A DNA stretch of 10,528 nt from Deltaproteobacteria bacterium RBG_13_52_11 (GTDB taxonomy: Bacteria > Desulfobacterota > B13-G15 > RBG-16-54-18). The notes beneath the pieces are model-generated. The model did no database searches. It saw only the letters and a program-made list of their open reading frames with translations, and was not told the DNA's origin. The position numbers and the translations under genes were made by a program. Numbering within the stretch: the first letter of the stretch is position 1; every line of letters starts with the position of its first letter. The DNA lies in contig MGQF01000011.1 of NCBI GenBank assembly GCA_001797745.1, positions 5,089 through 15,616 of the forward strand. The letters are read 5' to 3'. Below are positions 4,936-10,057 of the stretch, one piece after another.

Positions 4936-6387
4936 ATGGCAAAGTGCAAACACCTTGATATCTGTGGCTTAAATGCTGATTTTCATGATGGCCTTTGCAT
5001 CCTTCATAGCGCACTAGATAAAAACAAAAATGAATTTGCCAAAAGATTTGAAGAGCACAGGAAAAACAAGGGAGATAATTTTAGGTATTTTGTTTTTCCA
5101 GAAAGGATAGATTTTGGAGGGACCACGTTCACCACGAAGGCCTCTTTTGTTGGGGCCACGTTCACGGAGGAGGCCTACTTTACTGGGGCCACGTTCTCGG
5201 AGAAGGCCGACTTTCTTGGGGCAACGTTCGCCAAGAAGGCCAGCTTTCCTGGGGCCAGGTTTGCCAAGGAGGCCAGCTTTGCTGGGGCCACGTTCACCAA
5301 GGAGGCCCAATTTTCTGATACCAGGTTCGCCAAGGGGGCCGAATTTGTTGAGGCAACGTTCACCGAGTGGACCTGGTTTACTAAGGCAACGGTCGCCGAG
5401 AACGCCAATTTTGTTGGGGCCACGTTCACCAAGGAGGCCTACTTTCTTGAGGCAACGTTCGCCAAGTGGACCAGCTTTGCTGGGGCAACGTTCGCCAAAG
5501 AGGCCTACTTTACTAGGGTCACATTCAGCGAGGAGGCCTACTTTACTGGGGCCACGTTCGTGCGTGGTGCTAGTTTCGAAGGGGCCATTTTCGAGAAAGG
5601 GGATGTAAGCTTTGACGATAGCCATTTATTGGGAAGAACTCTCTTTCTCGGGGGAAAAACAGCTAGATTCATTTTTAGTAATGTAAATGTGTCTTTTAAA
5701 AATATGGATATAAACCCGCCCAATGCGGTCATTTTCAGAGATGCAGATTTAGGTCGCTGTTCTTTTCTAGGAACAAGAATTAATCAGGTTGAATTTACTA
5801 ATGTGAAATGGGCTATGATACCGGGAAAGTTTGGCTATTCACGTACCGGAATATATGATGAAAAAATATTATTAGACAGTATTAAAAGCACAAAGAAAAG
5901 CAAGAAAAAAGATAAAAAAAATCTGGATTGGGAGCATATTGAAAGGATTTGCCGTGATCTGAAAATAAATCATACAGCAAGCGGTGACCACGAGAGAGCT
6001 GGAGACTTCCACTACGGAGAAAAGGGGATGCGTCGGCGTAATCCGAGTACTCCTCTAATGCATCGTTTTTTTCTAAACTTATATCGCATATTAAGCGGTT
6101 ATGGCGAACGATACCTCAGACCACTTTTTTGGGCTTTGTTTATTATGATCGGTTGCACAATTGGTTATTTAGCATTTGGCATTCAAAACGAATATTTTAT
6201 ATCCTTAGGCTTTGATGATTGGTCCACGGTATTGCTATATAGTTTGCAAATTATGACGCTTCTTAAACCAACGGAACTGCAACCTATAGGAGTAGCATCC
6301 ACTGCTATCAAAGTATTTCAAAGCATCTCCGGCCCAATAATCCTAGGCCTTTTTGCCCTAGCCATACGGCAAAGGCTGAAGAGATAG
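4936..6387 (+). CDS. Pentapeptide-repeat membrane protein with channel-like C-terminus
   Basis: The 483 residues have four parts. Residues 1-24 carry a Cys/His cluster (C4, H6, C10, H17, C21, H24) that could bind zinc. Residues 60-224 hold fifteen tandem 11-residue units of the form F-x-G-A-T-F-x-x-x-A-x, two pentapeptide-type coils (spacing 5 then 6) per unit; such repeats form a right-handed beta-helix and act as binding scaffolds. Then comes a conserved-looking linker with a CRDLKIN...GDHERAGDFHYGEKGMRRR pattern (seen in parts), known from membrane-bound pentapeptide proteins. The C-terminus has a helix at about 397-420, a re-entrant-like segment DDWSTVLLYSLQIMTLLKP, and a final helix ending GLFALAIRQRLKR. 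This resembles two-helix channel modules, but the K+ selectivity motif TVGYG is absent. It is the first of three same-strand genes in the island. Family placement is firm; the function is unknown. Confidence 0.9.
   Translation: MAKCKHLDICGLNADFHDGLCILHSALDKNKNEFAKRFEEHRKNKGDNFRYFVFPERIDFGGTTFTTKASFVGATFTEEAYFTGATFSEKADFLGATFAKKASFPGARFAKEASFAGATFTKEAQFSDTRFAKGAEFVEATFTEWTWFTKATVAENANFVGATFTKEAYFLEATFAKWTSFAGATFAKEAYFTRVTFSEEAYFTGATFVRGASFEGAIFEKGDVSFDDSHLLGRTLFLGGKTARFIFSNVNVSFKNMDINPPNAVIFRDADLGRCSFLGTRINQVEFTNVKWAMIPGKFGYSRTGIYDEKILLDSIKSTKKSKKKDKKNLDWEHIERICRDLKINHTASGDHERAGDFHYGEKGMRRRNPSTPLMHRFFLNLYRILSGYGERYLRPLFWALFIMIGCTIGYLAFGIQNEYFISLGFDDWSTVLLYSLQIMTLLKPTELQPIGVASTAIKVFQSISGPIILGLFALAIRQRLKR
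5113..5607 (+). repeat. Fifteen tandem 33-bp coding repeats
   Basis: Exactly 15 units of 33 bp encode residues 60-224 of the pentapeptide protein. The commonest block is GGGGCCACGTTC, then a variable part, then AAGGAGGCC or GAGGAGGCC. Units differ mainly at the x positions. The block is GC-rich inside an AT-rich gene, and the 33-bp phase keeps several other frames open, which explains long spurious frames on both strands here. Confidence 0.9.
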
Positions 6388-6389
6388 TT

Positions 6390-6419
6390 TTGTTAATAAT
6401 TTGCTTACTGGAATTAAAT
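6390..6419 (+). promoter_or_regulatory. Weak candidate promoter before the 307-residue gene
   Basis: TTGTTA (6390-6395) and TTAAAT (6414-6419), each 4/6 to consensus, are 18 bases apart in the 66-base gap after the pentapeptide gene. With so AT-rich a gap this may be chance, and co-transcription from the upstream promoter is equally possible. Confidence 0.25.
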
Positions 6420-6453
6420 CAGAATCCAGCAGATAACGGGGGACTGCGCTAAA

Positions 6454-7377
6454 ATGCCCACAACAAAAATAAAGAAATCGGAACGAATGTGGGTTCAGCG
6501 ACCGTCTGGAATTCTAATTCCCGCAGGTAGAATAGCTGATATATCTGTTCGTTCAAAGACCACCGTTCTCGAAACAAAGGACCGTGCAAAGCAAATTGAA
6601 GATATTTATGAAAAAGCGAATATTCAGATCCCAACTAATTCAGGTCTCGGCGAGTTGATAAAAACAGCAAAAGATTTATCCGACAATTGGCTGTTGGGGA
6701 ATAAGGACAATTTGAACTATCAGATGTTTTTTTTATCGATGCACTTAGGCCGTATCGCTGACCCATTGCTTCTGTTAAATAATGAGCAAGTAAGAGATAG
6801 GTATTTAAAAGAATTACTATCTGGGTCTCTTAATTTTTTTGAGAGAGAACCATCTCATGCAAAAGACAAATTTTGGGAATTAGAGGCCTGGGCAAAAATC
6901 AGAAAGAGACTCGATAGTGTATATTTGCAAGAACCACCTGATATCGTCATAGATTATGATGATTCTCAAATAGGAATATCATGTAAAAAGATTTACTCAG
7001 AGAAACATGTCCAAAACGTGTTGTCTCAAGCAGTAAACCAAATAGAAAAAGCATTTGAATTTGGCATTGTCGCTGTCAATATAGATGATTTGCTTCCTGC
7101 AGATAAGGTTTTAGAGGGGGGAAGCAGTGATGCTGTAACTAAAAGATTAGATCAAATAAACAGAGGCTTTATTAATAGACATATTCGATATTTTAGTAAA
7201 TACCTTGCAGCGAGTCGAATAATTTCCGCAATTGTTTCAACTTCGATTATAGCTGATGTTCCATCTGAAGAGCCACGTTTTAGCAATAGTTATCTATGGA
7301 CAGTATGGACTATCTCAGAGTTGAAAGAACGACATAAGAAACTAATTAACAAGTTTTATCAAACAATTATGAATTAA
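6454..7377 (+). CDS. Hypothetical protein with possible PD-(D/E)xK nuclease-like core
   Basis: The 307 residues are AT-rich in coding and have no signal peptide or membrane helix. I do not recognise the family with certainty. The centre resembles the PD-(D/E)xK nuclease fold: a helix with WELEAWAKIRKRL (about 141-153, offering E142/E144), then PPDIVIDYDD (D163), a strand GISCKKI (174-180) and a helix with QAVNQIEKAF, where the Gln (Q192 or Q196) suits the usual Q-xx-x position. A strand GIVAVNIDDLL follows. In an active enzyme the GISCKKI strand would normally read E-x-K; here it is S176-C177-K178, so the acidic residue is missing or supplied by the upstream Glu. The ribosome site is weak (GGGGG about 12 bases upstream). 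It sits between the channel-like and cyclase-like genes. The nuclease reading is inference from motif order only. Confidence 0.8.
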   Translation: MPTTKIKKSERMWVQRPSGILIPAGRIADISVRSKTTVLETKDRAKQIEDIYEKANIQIPTNSGLGELIKTAKDLSDNWLLGNKDNLNYQMFFLSMHLGRIADPLLLLNNEQVRDRYLKELLSGSLNFFEREPSHAKDKFWELEAWAKIRKRLDSVYLQEPPDIVIDYDDSQIGISCKKIYSEKHVQNVLSQAVNQIEKAFEFGIVAVNIDDLLPADKVLEGGSSDAVTKRLDQINRGFINRHIRYFSKYLAASRIISAIVSTSIIADVPSEEPRFSNSYLWTVWTISELKERHKKLINKFYQTIMN

Positions 7378-7479
7378 AAAGCACATAACCACTATTTGCC
7401 CTAGCATAAAGGCAGCGGTTAAAAGACAATTTTATTTTATATTTTAAGGCTTATTAGGGGCCTAAAGAGGAGGGGGGAA

Positions 7480-8277
7480 ATGCCAATAGGAAATTATACA
7501 GTCGCTTTTCTCGATATATTGGGATTTAAAGAAGCAATTTACCATATCCCATTGGGAGCTTTATCTAACAGATATGAATATATAGTTGTTGAAATAGGTG
7601 AGTTGCTTAATCGGCCGTTTCGAAACGTACCTAAAGAAATTTCGTTCTTTCCGAAGCCCCAGCCAAGGCAAGAATGGTGTAAAAGACATATTTTTTCAGA
7701 CTCTATAATTCTTTTTTCACTGGATGATACAAGTGACAACTGTTTGAAACTGCTATTATATGCTTGGAAATTTACTCAACTGCTCTTGGGTGCCGGAGTT
7801 CCAACAAGGGGCGGAATAACATTTGGAGAGATGTACATCAATAAGAAAAAACAAGTGTTTCTTGGGAAAGCCTTAACAGAAGCCTATGTATTGGAACAGA
7901 ATCAACAATGGATCGGGACGGCCATAGATGATTCAGTCTTTAGGGCCTTTCCTGTTTTAGATGAAGCTTTTAAGGGTCCTCTGCTACAAGACATATTCTT
8001 CGAATATGATGTCCCTATGAAAAATTGTAAAACTCAAAGGGTACGAACACTTAATTGGCGTTGGAATCTTGTAATTGAAGCCGGCACAAGATCGTTGTTT
8101 CCTCTATCGAAAGATCGAAAAATAAAAAAGAAACAAAAAAATACCCTAAAATACGCTAAGACTTTTATTGATACAGGGAGAACTTATCCTCAAGATGAAA
8201 ATAGGCTTCCGCCTTTGCTAAGAAGATTAGAGGTTGGCTCCGGAAAACCACCCTTAAAACATGGTGATGATCTTTAA
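7480..8277 (+). CDS. Class III nucleotidyl cyclase-fold protein
   Basis: The 265-residue protein shows the ordered landmarks of class III adenylyl/guanylyl cyclase domains. AFLDILGFK (D12) matches the FxDIxGF metal motif; IFSDSIILF (D74) matches the second metal Asp; VPTRGGITFGE (110-117) matches the R-x-G-I-x-x-G-E strand-turn; and FLGKALTEAYVLEQ (128-140) followed by QWIGTAID matches the G-x-x-V-N-x-A-x-R-L-E helix and the following strand. In active cyclases that helix carries Asn and Arg that stabilise the transition state; here they are T133 and V137. It may therefore use other residues, make an unusual product, or only bind nucleotide. The C-terminal 60 residues are basic (KDRKIKKKQK) and unassigned. 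The start is strong: AGGAGG six bases before ATG. TATATT (7438-7443) could be a -10 element, without a good -35. A 16-bp palindrome spans the stop. Confidence 0.85.
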   Translation: MPIGNYTVAFLDILGFKEAIYHIPLGALSNRYEYIVVEIGELLNRPFRNVPKEISFFPKPQPRQEWCKRHIFSDSIILFSLDDTSDNCLKLLLYAWKFTQLLLGAGVPTRGGITFGEMYINKKKQVFLGKALTEAYVLEQNQQWIGTAIDDSVFRAFPVLDEAFKGPLLQDIFFEYDVPMKNCKTQRVRTLNWRWNLVIEAGTRSLFPLSKDRKIKKKQKNTLKYAKTFIDTGRTYPQDENRLPPLLRRLEVGSGKPPLKHGDDL

Positions 8278-8283
8278 AGATCA
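8268..8283. repeat. 16-bp perfect palindrome over the stop of the cyclase-like gene
   Basis: TGATCTTTAAAGATCA is a perfect palindrome centred on the TAA stop (8275-8277). With no T-run after it, it is not an intrinsic terminator. It could be a dimeric protein-binding site or chance in AT-rich DNA. Confidence 0.5.
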
Positions 8284-8332
8284 AATAGGGCAACAGATTA
8301 TCACAATTAAAATCCTGCTAATAACGGTATTT

Positions 8333-8357
8333 GGTTGCGTATGGGTTGCGTTTTATG
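8333..8357 (+). repeat. Paired heptamer direct repeat, right end of the island
   Basis: GGTTGCG (8333-8339), TATG, GGTTGCG (8344-8350), then TTTTATG, the counterpart of 4860-4884 in the same orientation. Of 25 aligned positions, 22 agree. The 4-base spacer and following T-run are kept, which argues for a protein-binding arrangement at both ends of the island. Confidence 0.6.
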
Positions 8358-8422
8358 GCAGATAGATAGCAACTTAATTCTTACAACTTATTGAGAATAC
8401 TAGCCTCAAATAAGCCTAAACA

Positions 8423-8472
8423 GCCTGTCACGTCGGAGGTCGTCCCATTCATCGAGCGGGATCGTCCCGCCA
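8423..8472 (+). pseudogene. Degenerate 3' fragment of tRNA-Asp (putative right attachment site)
   Basis: The fragment starts with GCCTGTCACG (anticodon arm with GTC), continues CGGAGGTCG after one changed base, then diverges in the T arm and ends ATCGTCCCGCCA, recalling the acceptor end and CCA. No 5' half is present, and the T arm cannot fold normally, so it is not a working tRNA. A terminator hairpin follows, as it does the intact gene. It most likely marks an old integration into tRNA-Asp. Confidence 0.7.
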
Positions 8473-8484
8473 GAAATTAATAAA

Positions 8485-8513
8485 GGGGTTGACCAGCCTG
8501 GTCAATCCCTTTT
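8485..8513 (+). terminator. Intrinsic terminator after the tRNA-Asp relic
   Basis: GGGGTTGACCA (8485-8495) pairs with TGGTCAATCCC (8499-8509) over 11 bp with one G-T pair and a 3-base loop, followed by TTTTATAG. It occupies the same place relative to the relic as the hairpin at 4823 does to tRNA-Asp, so it may be the original chromosomal tRNA terminator. Confidence 0.85.
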
Positions 8514-8524
8514 ATAGTTCGTGT

Positions 8525-8800
8525 ATGCCGGTTTTCGTTTACATCCTGAGAAGCCTCAAAGACGGCAGTTACTATGTCGGGTCAGCGCAAGACGTCAACT
8601 CCAGGGTAAAACATCATAACGAGATAGGGACCCAATATACAAAACAAAAAAGGCCCTGGGAATTGGTCTATACGGAGGAACACCCGGATAGATCCAGCGC
8701 CATGCAGAGGGAATATGCGATCAAGAAACACGGGGGCAAGCAATTCATTGAATCCCTGATCAAAAAGTCCCGTCCTATAAATAAGGATGAGGTCCCATGA
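8525..8800 (+). CDS. GIY-YIG domain protein (UPF0213/YhbQ-like)
   Basis: GIY-YIG proteins cut DNA with one small alpha/beta domain; short stand-alone members of this type have poorly known roles in repair or nucleic acid handling. The 91-residue product has VYILRS and SYYVGSAQD (the GIY and YIG halves), R27 in NSRVKHHN, and E63 in QREYAIKK, the expected metal-binding Glu. I start it at ATG 8525; a longer frame from TTG 8489 would begin inside the terminator hairpin and add no conserved residues. No ribosome site or promoter is evident before 8525. The stop overlaps msrA as ATGA, so the two are probably translated together. Confidence 0.88.
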   Translation: MPVFVYILRSLKDGSYYVGSAQDVNSRVKHHNEIGTQYTKQKRPWELVYTEEHPDRSSAMQREYAIKKHGGKQFIESLIKKSRPINKDEVP

Positions 8801-9429
8801 AAAAGGCGGTGTATTTGAAAATCACGCTGGCACTGCTTATCCTATTTCTAGGATGCGGCTCAGGTCAATCCGGGGCCGCGCACAAGGGGATGAACTTGAC
8901 GCACATCGCAACATTTGCCGGCGGCTGTTTTTGGTGCCTGGAAGCGGATTTCGAGAAGGTTCCGGGCGTTGAGAAGGCGATTTCCGGCTATACCGGCGGC
9001 CATACGGAGAATCCGTCCTACGAGGAGGTATCAACCGGCACGACGGGACATGCCGAGGCAGTGCAGGTATATTACGATCCAGCAAAGGTCACATACCAAG
9101 AGCTCCTCGAATTCTTCTGGCAACATATCGATCCAACCGATCCCGGTGGTCAGTTTGCCGACCGCGGAAGCCAATACCGGACCGCGATCTTCTACCATGA
9201 TGAAGAGCAGCGGCGACTGGCAGAGGAATCGAAGCAGGCGCTGAGCAAGTCCGGGAGGTTCGACAAACCCATCGCCACCGAGATCGTGCCCTTCACCACA
9301 TTCTATGAGGCAGAGGATTATCATCAGGATTACTATCAAAAGCAGTCATCCGGATACCAGTTATATCGATCCGGCTCAGGCCGGGATCGATTTTTGGGGG
9401 AAACATGGCAAAAGAAGGTAGTGAAGTGA
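8797..9429 (+). CDS. msrA: Peptide-methionine (S)-S-oxide reductase, lipoprotein type
   Basis: MsrA reduces the S form of methionine sulfoxide in proteins. The catalytic GGCFWCLE motif holds the nucleophile C44, with a second Cys at 47 and Glu 49; GYTGGHTENPSYEEV, the TGHAEAVQV strand, HIDPTDPGGQFADRGSQYRT (seen in parts) and FYEAEDYHQDYY are all standard. The first 20 residues are a signal peptide, basic then hydrophobic, ending LFLGC, which reads as a lipobox with C20 as the lipidated residue. That places the enzyme at the periplasmic face. GGATGAGG lies just before the ATG, and the start overlaps the GIY-YIG stop. No separate C-terminal resolving Cys is present. It overlaps msrB by 25 bases. 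Confidence 0.95.
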   Translation: MKKAVYLKITLALLILFLGCGSGQSGAAHKGMNLTHIATFAGGCFWCLEADFEKVPGVEKAISGYTGGHTENPSYEEVSTGTTGHAEAVQVYYDPAKVTYQELLEFFWQHIDPTDPGGQFADRGSQYRTAIFYHDEEQRRLAEESKQALSKSGRFDKPIATEIVPFTTFYEAEDYHQDYYQKQSSGYQLYRSGSGRDRFLGETWQKKVVK

Positions 9430-9890
9430 CAAAAGCAAAGAAGGCTTACACGAAACCTGACGCGGTGACCTCCCAAAGGAGCTTGCAGCCGATGCAATAT
9501 ACGGTGACGCAGCAAAGCGGCACTGAGCCTCCCTTCCAGAATGAGTATTGGGATAATAAGAGAGAGGGTATCTACGTCGACATCGTCTCCGGCGAGCCGC
9601 TCTTTAGCTCTCTGGACAAGTTCGACTCCGGGACCGGCTGGCCGAGCTTTACCAGGCCCCTTGAGCCGGGCACTATCGTCGAGAAAAAAGACGAGAGCCT
9701 GTTCATGCAACGCACGGAGGTGAGGAGCAAACATGCCGATTCCCATCTCGGCCATGTCTTCCCCGACGGCCCGCCACCGACCAAGCTTCGCTACTGCATG
9801 AATTCAGCAGCCCTGCGATTTATCCCTAAAGGGGATTTGAAAAAAGAAGGCTACGGGGAGTATCTGAAGCTTTTCAATCGGAAAAAATAG
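9405..9890 (+). CDS. msrB: Peptide-methionine (R)-S-oxide reductase
   Basis: MsrB reduces the R form of methionine sulfoxide, complementing MsrA. The 161 residues contain TQQSGTEPPF, SGEPLFSS, DSGTGWPSF, HLGHVFPDGP and RYCMNSAALRF with the catalytic C131. It is the only Cys: the two CxxC zinc pairs are replaced (DIVS and SKHA), and the usual resolving position in SGCGWPSF is Thr. It is thus a zinc-free, one-Cys form like the MsrB halves of MsrAB fusions. ATG 9405 has GGGGG four bases before it; the in-frame GTG 9426, overlapping the msrA stop as GTGA with AGAAGG upstream, is an equally good start. Neither start gives a signal peptide, unlike msrA. Confidence 0.95.
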   Translation: MAKEGSEVTKAKKAYTKPDAVTSQRSLQPMQYTVTQQSGTEPPFQNEYWDNKREGIYVDIVSGEPLFSSLDKFDSGTGWPSFTRPLEPGTIVEKKDESLFMQRTEVRSKHADSHLGHVFPDGPPPTKLRYCMNSAALRFIPKGDLKKEGYGEYLKLFNRKK

Positions 9891-9893
9891 TAA

Positions 9894-9943
9894 GGGATCA
9901 GACAATTCAGTGAATCCCTGATTAAAACGTATCGTCATGCAAA
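9894..9943 (+). pseudogene. Relic of a GIY-YIG gene C-terminus
   Basis: After msrB, 25 bases at 9903-9927 match 8741-8765 of the intact GIY-YIG gene at 23 positions. In the matching frame the relic reads GIRQFSESLIKTYR against GGKQFIESLIKKSR in the gene. The frame is closed just upstream by the msrB stop and TAA, so only a tail fragment survives. It looks like the end of a second, otherwise lost GIY-YIG copy. Confidence 0.65.
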
Positions 9944-9964
9944 AGGGTATGCTCACGCCAATGA

Positions 9965-10000
9965 AAAAAGGGGTTAGCCTCCTCCGGCTAACTCCTTTTT
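9965..10000. terminator. Bidirectional terminator between msrB and the convergent FGE-domain gene
   Basis: GGGGTTAGCC (9970-9979) pairs with GGCTAACTCC (9986-9995) over 10 bp with one G-T pair. AAAAA precedes and TTTTT follows, so it can end transcripts from both sides: the msr operon on + and the gene from the right edge on -. Confidence 0.88.
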
Positions 10001-10057
10001 ATGTATTCAACAAACTTCCAACGCCTGGTCTTTATGATGAGCGAGGAAATAAATCCT

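Larger units (their letters stand above)
4734..8472. mobile_element. Putative tRNA-Asp-integrated mini-island without integrase
   Basis: The stretch is bounded by intact tRNA-Asp on the left and its 3' relic on the right, with paired GGTTGCG repeats just inside both ends. The three cargo genes are AT-rich compared with clpP/clpX and with msrA/msrB. No integrase, transposase or replication gene is present. It could be a satellite moved by another element's integrase, or a remnant that lost its integrase. The divergence of the right tRNA copy suggests it is not recent. The element is inferred from structure and not shown to move. Confidence 0.6.

Noticed and set aside
5113..5607. CRISPR array
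   Set aside because: Repeats are contiguous, in coding phase, and have no unique spacers.
5114..5608. 164-codon plus-strand Pro/Arg-rich repeat frame
   Set aside because: It is a second frame of the same 33-bp repeats and ends where the repeats end.
5014..5625. 203-codon minus-strand frame with regular Gly/Glu/Arg-rich repeats opposite the pentapeptide gene
   Set aside because: It mirrors the 33-bp repeat period of the plus-strand gene; the plus-strand product has recognised domains on both sides of the repeats, and this frame has none.
8402..8426. Three AGCCT pentamers just before the tRNA-Asp relic
   Set aside because: Spacings are unequal and the motif is too short to set apart from chance.
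8489..8524. Upstream TTG extension of the GIY-YIG gene
   Set aside because: It begins inside the terminator hairpin, and the GIY-YIG domain starts right after ATG 8525.
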